64,000 bases of DNA from Candidatus Saganbacteria bacterium (GTDB taxonomy: Bacteria; Margulisbacteria; WOR-1; O2-12-FULL-45-9). The stretch spans positions 62,001-126,000 of the forward strand of contig JAFGDE010000014.1 in assembly GCA_016932255.1 (NCBI GenBank). Direction: 5' to 3'. The translations under genes were made by a program, and so were the position numbers. Each line of letters starts with the position of its first letter. Position 1 is the first letter of the stretch. Below the pieces are notes generated by a model. That model was given only the letters and a program-made list of their open reading frames with translations. It ran no database searches and was not told the origin of the DNA. Below are positions 58,952 through 64,000 of this stretch, in pieces.

Positions 58952-61420
58952 ATGGGCGATCCGGGCAAAAAATCCGGTAAAAGAACGTCCGACAGCAGAT
59001 CGGAGTGGTCTGAAGAGCTCCCGCTGATCCCCTTGCGCAACATCGTTGTTTTTCCCCAGATGATCGTGCCTTTGTTCATCGGCCGCAGCCAGTCGGTCAA
59101 GGCCCTGGAAGAGACCATGGCCAAGGAAAAAATGCTGGTCTTTGCTTCGCAGAAACGGGAAGAGGAAGAAGAGCCCACCCCCAAGGACATCAGCCGTATC
59201 GGCACACTGGCCGAGATAGTCCAGATGCTGGCCCTGCCTGACGGCACGACTAAGATCCTGGTCGAGGGCATCTGCCGCGTGCGCATCGAGGATTATGTCA
59301 AAGAAGAACCGTATTTCCGCGTTGAGATCTCGCGCATTCCCGAGCCGGAAGATATTTCTGTTGAAGCTGAAGCGCTGGTGCGTAACATCATCCGGCAATT
59401 CGAGGAATATGTCAAGCTCAACCGCCGCATCCCGCCCGAGACCTTGATGTCGATCATCAATGTTGATAATCCCGGCCGGCTGGCAGATCTGGTCGCGTCC
59501 TATCTCTCCCTCAAGGTCGAAGAAAAGCAGGATATTCTGGAAGCCGTTAAGGTCGAAAAAAGACTGGAGAAGCTTTCAAACATCCTGGAAAAAGAGATCG
59601 GCGTGCTGGGCGTGGAAAAAGAACTGCAGGGCAAGGTGCGCAAGCAGATCGAACGGGTGCAGAAAGAATATTACCTCAAGGAAAAACTGCGCGCTATCCA
59701 GGATGAACTGGGGGAGGAAGAGGATCTTTCCAATCCAGAGCTGGGCGATTACCGCAAGAAAGTGACAGCGGCTAAACTGCCCAAAGAGGTCAAGGATAAG
59801 GCTGACAAGGAACTGGAGCGGCTGGAGCAGATGCCTTCGATGAGCTCGGAGGCCTCGGTGGTCAGGACCTATCTTGACTGGCTCTGCGAGCTGCCCTGGA
59901 AAAAGAAAAGCCGCAGCAAGATCGACATCAAAGAGGTCGAAAAAATACTGAACGAAGACCATTACGGCCTGGACAAGGTCAAGGAGCGCATCCTGGAATA
60001 TTTTGCCGTGCTCAAGCTGACCGGCAAAATGGGCGGGACAATCCTGTGCCTGATCGGCCCTCCCGGAGTAGGCAAGACCTCGGTCGCGCGTTCGATCGCC
60101 CGGGCTATGGGCCGCAAGTTCACCCGCGTGGCCCTTGGCGGCGTGCGGGATGAGGCTGAGATCCGCGGCCACCGCCGGACCTATGTCGGCTCTCTGCCGG
60201 GACGTGTCATGCAATCGATCAATAAAGCTGGGACCAATAACCCGGTCTTTTTGCTGGATGAGGTAGATAAAATGGGCACTGATTTCCGGGGAGATCCGGC
60301 CGCAGCCCTGCTGGAAGTGCTTGATCCGGAGATGAACAGGGAATTTTCTGATCATTATCTTGAGCTGCCATTCGACCTGTCTGATGTGTTTTTTATCACC
60401 ACGGCCAATACCCGCGACCCGATCCCCAGGCCGTTGCTTGACCGCATGGAGGTCATCCAGATGTCCGGTTATTCCGAGGCAGAAAAGCTGGGTATACTCA
60501 AAGGTTACATAATGCCCAGAGAGCTGGAAAAACACGGCCTGGATAAGAGCCAGGTTGAATTTGAAGAAACGGCCCTGCGCTCGATCATCCAGGAATACAC
60601 CAGGGAAGCCGGCGTGCGCAACCTTGAGCGCGTCATTGCCAAGATACTGCGCAAGATCGCGACCAGGATCGTGCGTAAAGAAGCAGGCAAAAAAACTGTT
60701 TTAAAGAAAGAGGACCTGCCTGAATTCCTGGGTGCGCCCAAGTTCCGGGTCAGTCAGGCCGAAGAAAAAGACCAGGTCGGCTCAGCCACAGGCCTGGCCT
60801 GGACCGAAGTCGGCGGGGACACTATTCCGGTCGAAGTGACGGTTATGCCCGGCCGGGGCAATCTGACACTGACCGGGCAATTGGGTGAGGTCATGCAGGA
60901 GTCGGCCAAAGCGGCCATGAGCTATGTGCGCTCGCGCGCGGTATCGCTGGGCCTGGAAGAGAATTTTTATCGCCGCCAAGACATCCATATTCACGTGCCT
61001 GAAGGCGCGGTGCCCAAGGACGGTCCTTCAGCCGGGATTACTATCACTACGGCGCTGGCTTCGGCCTTGACCGGCATCCCGGTCAAGCATGATGTGGCCA
61101 TGACAGGCGAAGTGACCCTGCGCGGCAAGGTCCTGCCTATCGGCGGGCTCAAGGAAAAGATCCTGGCGGCTAGACGGGCCGGCATAGAACATGTTATTAT
61201 CCCGCAGGAGAACGAAAAGGACCTTGAAGAGATCAAGAAAGATCTGCCTGAAGACATCAAGATATCTTTTGTCAAAGACGTTGACGAAGTGCTCAAGCTG
61301 GCTTTAGCCGGCAATGTCGAGCCAAAGGCCGAGACAGAGCCTGAGCCGGAAGAAAGACCAAAGCCAAGGCGGCCCTACGGTTATTATCAGGGGCCTGAGC
61401 CGCCGCAGATGTTGGCCTGA
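58952..61420 (+). CDS. lon: ATP-dependent protease Lon
   Basis: 822-aa AAA+ serine protease. The LON substrate domain is in the first 210 residues ([22 protein letters not shown]), Walker [10 protein letters not shown] (about 370), and [28 protein letters not shown]-like Walker B (here ...[19 protein letters not shown]). The protease Ser is in DGPSAG (Ser about 693) with Lys in [14 protein letters not shown] (about 734). The 30-residue Pro/Glu-rich tail is extra. It follows clpP after three bases. Confidence 0.96.
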   Translation: MGDPGKKSGKRTSDSRSEWSEELPLIPLRNIVVFPQMIVPLFIGRSQSVKALEETMAKEKMLVFASQKREEEEEPTPKDISRIGTLAEIVQMLALPDGTTKILVEGICRVRIEDYVKEEPYFRVEISRIPEPEDISVEAEALVRNIIRQFEEYVKLNRRIPPETLMSIINVDNPGRLADLVASYLSLKVEEKQDILEAVKVEKRLEKLSNILEKEIGVLGVEKELQGKVRKQIERVQKEYYLKEKLRAIQDELGEEEDLSNPELGDYRKKVTAAKLPKEVKDKADKELERLEQMPSMSSEASVVRTYLDWLCELPWKKKSRSKIDIKEVEKILNEDHYGLDKVKERILEYFAVLKLTGKMGGTILCLIGPPGVGKTSVARSIARAMGRKFTRVALGGVRDEAEIRGHRRTYVGSLPGRVMQSINKAGTNNPVFLLDEVDKMGTDFRGDPAAALLEVLDPEMNREFSDHYLELPFDLSDVFFITTANTRDPIPRPLLDRMEVIQMSGYSEAEKLGILKGYIMPRELEKHGLDKSQVEFEETALRSIIQEYTREAGVRNLERVIAKILRKIATRIVRKEAGKKTVLKKEDLPEFLGAPKFRVSQAEEKDQVGSATGLAWTEVGGDTIPVEVTVMPGRGNLTLTGQLGEVMQESAKAAMSYVRSRAVSLGLEENFYRRQDIHIHVPEGAVPKDGPSAGITITTALASALTGIPVKHDVAMTGEVTLRGKVLPIGGLKEKILAARRAGIEHVIIPQENEKDLEEIKKDLPEDIKISFVKDVDEVLKLALAGNVEPKAETEPEPEERPKPRRPYGYYQGPEPPQMLA

Positions 61421-61449
61421 TCTGTCCTGCGGGACAAAGGAGGTTTCTC

Positions 61450-62349
61450 ATGTTCAATAAATTATCGTTACTGGCGGTACTGGGGTTAATGGTGACGGTC
61501 ATCAGCAGCTGCGGTGTGCGTACCGAGACAAATTATTACTATTATTCGCCGAGCTGGACGCGCGGCGGCGCGCTCATTTTTATCGGCGCGACCGACAGCG
61601 TGGAAAAGGATATCCTGGGCTCTCAGCTCAGCTCGACCTATTCTGAGTGGGTCAAAACGATCTATCCTTCCGGCACCGGGGAGTCCTCTGTTTTGTTCGA
61701 TTCATCAGGCAATCCGCCCTATGCCATGACCTGCTCGCCAACAGGCGATTACGTGGCCTACGGCAATGATCTGCGCAGCGGGCTTTACAGGACTCTGGTC
61801 ATCCGCAACATTTCCAGCGGCACCCACACAGGCATGGAACTGACGGAACTGGCGTTCAACCCGGGCGTGGTCGCTTTTGACTGGTCCAGCGATGGGACGA
61901 AGCTTGTTTACTGCACCAGCACCGAGGTCAGGACCGTTGGCACTGACGGCAGCAACGATACCCTGGTCACGGCTGAGGCTAACCTGGCGGATGTGACCTG
62001 GAAATACGGCAACCGCATCGCTTTTGTCCGCGCTTCCGGCGGCAGCAAACTGCTCTCCCTGATCAGGGACAACGGCACCAACCGCACTGACCTGAGCTCA
62101 AGTGAATCCGTTGATCTGCCGCAGATCTCGGCTTCGAACGCGGATGAGATCTACGGCGTCAGCAGCGGTGATCTGGTGATGGTCGATGTCGGCGGCGTAC
62201 CGGCCAGGTCTGTTATCAAAGCTGATTTCCCGGGGGTGCTGCCCAGGCTGTCGCCTGACGCGGCCACGCTCACCTACAGCAAGAGCAGTGAGTCAACGGG
62301 GATTTATGTGCTGAATATCGCGACCGGAGCAGAGACCAAGGTCAAGTAG
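61450..62349 (+). CDS. lipoprotein with TolB/WD40-like beta-propeller repeats
   Basis: 299-aa lipoprotein. The signal peptide ends in the lipobox VISSC (Cys about 20). Repeated blade-like stretches with TolB-type words follow (YAMTCSPTGDYVAYG, VAFDWSSDGTKLVYC, PRLSPDAATLTYSKS), suggesting a four- to six-bladed propeller in the periplasm. AAAGGAGG precedes ATG. The partner is unknown. It is convergent with pabB (eight-base overlap). Confidence 0.82.
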   Translation: MFNKLSLLAVLGLMVTVISSCGVRTETNYYYYSPSWTRGGALIFIGATDSVEKDILGSQLSSTYSEWVKTIYPSGTGESSVLFDSSGNPPYAMTCSPTGDYVAYGNDLRSGLYRTLVIRNISSGTHTGMELTELAFNPGVVAFDWSSDGTKLVYCTSTEVRTVGTDGSNDTLVTAEANLADVTWKYGNRIAFVRASGGSKLLSLIRDNGTNRTDLSSSESVDLPQISASNADEIYGVSSGDLVMVDVGGVPARSVIKADFPGVLPRLSPDAATLTYSKSSESTGIYVLNIATGAETKVK

Positions 62350-63427
62350 TTAAAGCTTCCTTAAGGGCCTGGGCTTTGTGTAAGGTTTCCTGGTATTCCC
62401 GTTCGGGGATAGAGTCAGCCACTATGCCTGCGCCCACCTGCACATAAGCTTTCGTGCCTTTGATCAGGATCGTTCTGATCACGATATTCAGGTCCATTTT
62501 CCGGCTGATCGGATCAATATAGCCGATACTGCCGGTGTAGAGTCCGCGCTTGACCGGTTCCAGCTCTTCGATGATCTCCATTGACCTGACTTTGGGGCAG
62601 CCGGTGATCGTGCCGCCCGGGAACATGGCGCAGAAGAGGTCGAACCAGTTCTTATCCGGCCGGAGTTTCCCCTGAACATTGCTGACGATATGCATGACAT
62701 GCGAGTAGCGTTCAATGACCATTTGTTCGCTGACCCTGACGGAATCATAATCGCAGACCCGGCCCAGGTCGTTACGTTCGAGATCAACTAACATGATATG
62801 TTCAGCTCTTTCTTTTTCATTGAGGATCAAATCTTCTTCTTTGGCCCAGATCGGCCGCGTGCCGGCGATCGGCCGGGTATTGGCGATGCCGTTCTCCAGC
62901 TTGATCAGGCGCTCGGGCGAACAGCTGACGATCTTAAGGTCGCCCAGGTCAAAATAGGAAGCAAAAGGGGAGGGGTTGATCCGGCTCAGGCGCTGATAGA
63001 CTGCCAGAGGTTCTCTTTTTAGATCGAGCTCCAACCGTTGGGACAGATTGACCTGATAGATATCGCCGGCCGCAATATATTCTTTAGCGCGGCTGACTAT
63101 CTGTTCGAACTCTTTTTTTGACAGGTTAGAGCCGGGGGAGGCCAGCGGCTGTTCCTGGCGCGGGCCCGAGGCTAAACGCCTCGGTTCCGTTACCTTGATG
63201 AGCTCCGGTACGATGAACAGGAAATCGGGCAGGTCAAGGTCTTTTTTGGCGCGGTCGGGCAGGGTTTCGATAAAACGGCAGCAGTCATAGCTAATAAAGC
63301 CGTAGGCCGGCTCAGTTATCGCCCTGGCCAGGTCGGCAAACGCGGTGTTATCGGAGCTGATGACCTTTTTAGGCTTGCTTCCGACTATTCTTTTGTCTTC
63401 GAAATCAAGGATGAAGTCTCCGTACAT
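62342..63427 (-). CDS. pabB: aminodeoxychorismate synthase component I / chorismate-binding enzyme
   Basis: 361-aa chorismate-utilising enzyme, making aminodeoxychorismate for folate; the GTITGCPKVRSMEIIEELE block with ITG favours PabB over TrpE. Other blocks are YIAAGDIYQVNLSQRLE, ANTRPIAGTRP and LVDLERNDLGRVC. I start it at ATG 63427 (MYGDFILDF) with GGGTGG five bases away. The N-terminal domain is short, as in stand-alone PabB proteins. The linker (about residues 82-92, TEPRRLASGPR) is coded by a palindromic element of the family described elsewhere. Anthranilate synthase is a weaker alternative. Confidence 0.88.
   Translation of the reverse strand: MYGDFILDFEDKRIVGSKPKKVISSDNTAFADLARAITEPAYGFISYDCCRFIETLPDRAKKDLDLPDFLFIVPELIKVTEPRRLASGPRQEQPLASPGSNLSKKEFEQIVSRAKEYIAAGDIYQVNLSQRLELDLKREPLAVYQRLSRINPSPFASYFDLGDLKIVSCSPERLIKLENGIANTRPIAGTRPIWAKEEDLILNEKERAEHIMLVDLERNDLGRVCDYDSVRVSEQMVIERYSHVMHIVSNVQGKLRPDKNWFDLFCAMFPGGTITGCPKVRSMEIIEELEPVKRGLYTGSIGYIDPISRKMDLNIVIRTILIKGTKAYVQVGAGIVADSIPEREYQETLHKAQALKEALTT
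63163..63188. repeat. single palindromic element, copy 3 (inside pabB)
   Basis: GGCCC, GAGGC, loop TAAAC, GCCTC, GGTTCC. On the minus strand the arms read GGAACC-GAGGC-GTTTA-GCCTC, the same build as the other copies although one outer arm is degenerate. It encodes the PabB linker. Confidence 0.6.
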
Positions 63428-63503
63428 AAAAACCACCCAAGGTCTGGATGGCCCGCGCCTATGACATGACCTGTTCTAGTTAATCGATGATCGAAAATAG
63501 AAA

Positions 63504-63532
63504 ATGGCTCGACCCGTTTTTTGCCGAGCCAT
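63504..63532 (-). terminator. possible intrinsic terminator
   Basis: An 8-bp stem ATGGCTCG/CGAGCCAT with a 13-base loop, followed on the minus strand by TTTTCTATTTTCG. It would end transcription of the 42-aa gene. Confidence 0.5.
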
Positions 63533-63600
63533 CCCTCTGATTATACCCAACACCATTCACGGTAGCAAGAAGAAGGATCTACATAGACGTTAATTTGTTG

Positions 63601-63646
63601 AAGAAGCGGATTTTTCTCCCCCACACCCCCGAAAAATCCGCTTCTT
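63601..63646. repeat. perfect 16-bp inverted repeat with C-rich loop
   Basis: AAGAAGCGGATTTTTC (63601-63616) and its exact reverse complement (63631-63646) surround TCCCCCACACCCCC. No U tract follows on either strand, so it is not a simple terminator. Confidence 0.8.
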
Positions 63647-63655
63647 GAGATATCT

Positions 63656-63775
63656 CTAACAAAGAGCCGTTTTAATAAGCCCCTCTTTACTGTCATTTTC
63701 CAGAATATAATCAATGGCTTTAAGCGAAACTAATTCAGATTTGATGAATAAATAATAAAGCCGGTGGGAAGGGAT
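63656..63775 (-). pseudogene. possible remnant ORF without start codon
   Basis: The minus strand frame from a TGA at 63776-63778 to TAG at 63656-63658 encodes 39 codons including LYYLFIKSELVSLKAIDYIL and ENDSKEGLIKTALC. It looks protein-like but has no ATG, GTG or TTG start at its head, and may be the decayed end of a gene. Low certainty. Confidence 0.3.
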
Positions 63776-63786
63776 TCACCTAATCC

Positions 63787-63915
63787 TTACACAAAAAAGT
63801 GAAAGAACTTGGCGTTTTTCGGATAGATACGCTTACCATTTCTGGTAACGTACCTACAAAAGACTTCTCTCGTCTTTTTTACGGACTTGATAATCTTTTT
63901 CGACGTCTCCTTCAT
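63787..63915 (-). CDS. small basic protein, 42 aa, unknown function
   Basis: Not recognised. ATG 63915 follows the strong site GGAGGAGGTG, and codons run to TAA at 63787. The product is Lys/Arg-rich: it starts MKETSKKIIKSVKKTREVF, has one Cys in FCRYVTRNGKRIYP, and ends KNAKFFHFFV. The excellent ribosome-binding site, rather than homology, supports it. It may bind nucleic acid (inference from charge). It lies beside the repeat-rich stretch. Confidence 0.6.
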   Translation of the reverse strand: MKETSKKIIKSVKKTREVFCRYVTRNGKRIYPKNAKFFHFFV

Positions 63916-64000
63916 AAAGCACCTCCTCCGGGGCTTAACAGCCAGCGCACCCCCGTTTAATTTTATAAATTAAATGGAGGGTGGCTGACCACAGATAAAC

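Larger units (their letters stand above)
63428..63786. other. repeat-rich region with no clear gene
   Basis: This 359-base gap holds an AT-rich half repeat (63482-63507), a hairpin (63504-63511 with 63525-63532, followed on the minus strand by TTTTCTATTTTCG, a likely terminator for the small gene upstream), and a perfect 16-bp inverted repeat (63601-63646). A frame without a start codon lies at 63656-63775. Confidence 0.6.

Noticed and set aside
59576-60535. 319-codon minus-strand frame opposite lon
   Set aside because: Lon is unambiguous on the plus strand; the antisense frame has His/Asp-rich shadow composition and no start signals.
63601-63646. Strong inverted repeat considered as a rho-independent terminator
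   Set aside because: The loop is 14 bases of mostly C and no run of T follows on either strand.

Overview
The window reads as ordinary chromosome from an uncultured Gram-negative-type (diderm) bacterium. It is dense and about half GC, with short intergenic gaps and many 4-base stop/start overlaps. Diderm evidence: a LolCDE-like ABC exporter with a LolA-like periplasmic protein, three predicted outer-membrane beta-barrel proteins, and periplasmic or lipoprotein signal peptides. The mixture includes a K+-dependent type membrane pyrophosphatase, GTP-dependent PEP carboxykinase, two-subunit class I fumarase, CstA, a type IV pilus retraction ATPase and sigma-54. This would suit a candidate-phylum diderm such as the Margulisbacteria/Saganbacteria (WOR-1) group. 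That placement is inference only, because there is no rRNA or marker set to confirm it.

Layout. 1-5.3 kb: end of ftsK, a hypothetical gene, a DUF89/ARMT1-like phosphatase and a btuFCD-type corrinoid/iron-chelate importer. 5.2-18.2 kb, minus strand: a class IV aminotransferase, a 7TM histidine kinase, an atypical KASIII, then a tightly overlapping signalling cluster (response regulator, 6TM histidine kinase, three sensor-like proteins without a kinase domain, two paralogous V4R/heme-sensor-like proteins). It is preceded by a CPA2 antiporter, a CBS protein and a PfkB sugar kinase. 18.3-20.7 kb: an outer-membrane protein with a clear terminator, and cstA. 20.7-26.7 kb, plus strand: a LolCDE-like ABC transporter, LolA-like protein, GT2 and beta-barrel. 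26.7-33.8 kb: JAMM protease, pyrophosphatase plus acylphosphatase, serine beta-lactamase-like protein and a 1019-residue beta-barrel. 33.8-45.3 kb: ruvCA, YqeG phosphatase, half of a family 5 binding protein, fumAB, mdh, ksgA, pdxA, aminotransferase, lipA, pilT, then prepilin peptidase, ftsB and an S1 protein. 45.3-48.9 kb: an accessory island (tRNA-Leu fragments, GIY-YIG protein, intact tRNA-Leu, one-polypeptide restriction-modification enzyme). 48.9-53.8 kb: a sigma-54 block (degenerate NtrC, intact NtrC, RpoN). 53.8-61.4 kb: tRNA-fMet, HI0933-family flavoprotein, pckG, tig-clpP-lon. 61.4-64 kb: beta-propeller lipoprotein, pabB, a repeat-rich stretch and a 42-residue basic protein.

The most unusual signals are these. 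First, the tRNA-Leu island carries the same perfect 20-bp palindrome inserted in two separate tRNA-Leu fragments that flank an intact tRNA-Leu and a restriction-modification gene. Second, a dispersed family of nested palindromes has conserved arms and loops but inner stems that differ between copies with pairing kept. One copy forms codons in the signal-peptide region of the LolA-like gene and another lies in a linker of pabB. Third, a signalling operon has kinase-less 6TM/PAS proteins sharing a short C-terminal GREL-MI motif. Fourth, an NtrC-like regulator has lost its Walker A lysine context, GAFTGA loop and Walker B acids; it lies behind a near-consensus sigma-54 promoter and close to intact ntrC-rpoN genes.

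Several genes (ruvC, rpoN, the beta-lactamase-like gene, the DUF89 gene and tig) have a TATAAT-like box 6-9 bases before the start codon and no ribosome-binding site, suggesting leaderless mRNAs. No CRISPR array, rRNA, integrase, transposase or prophage structural gene was seen.
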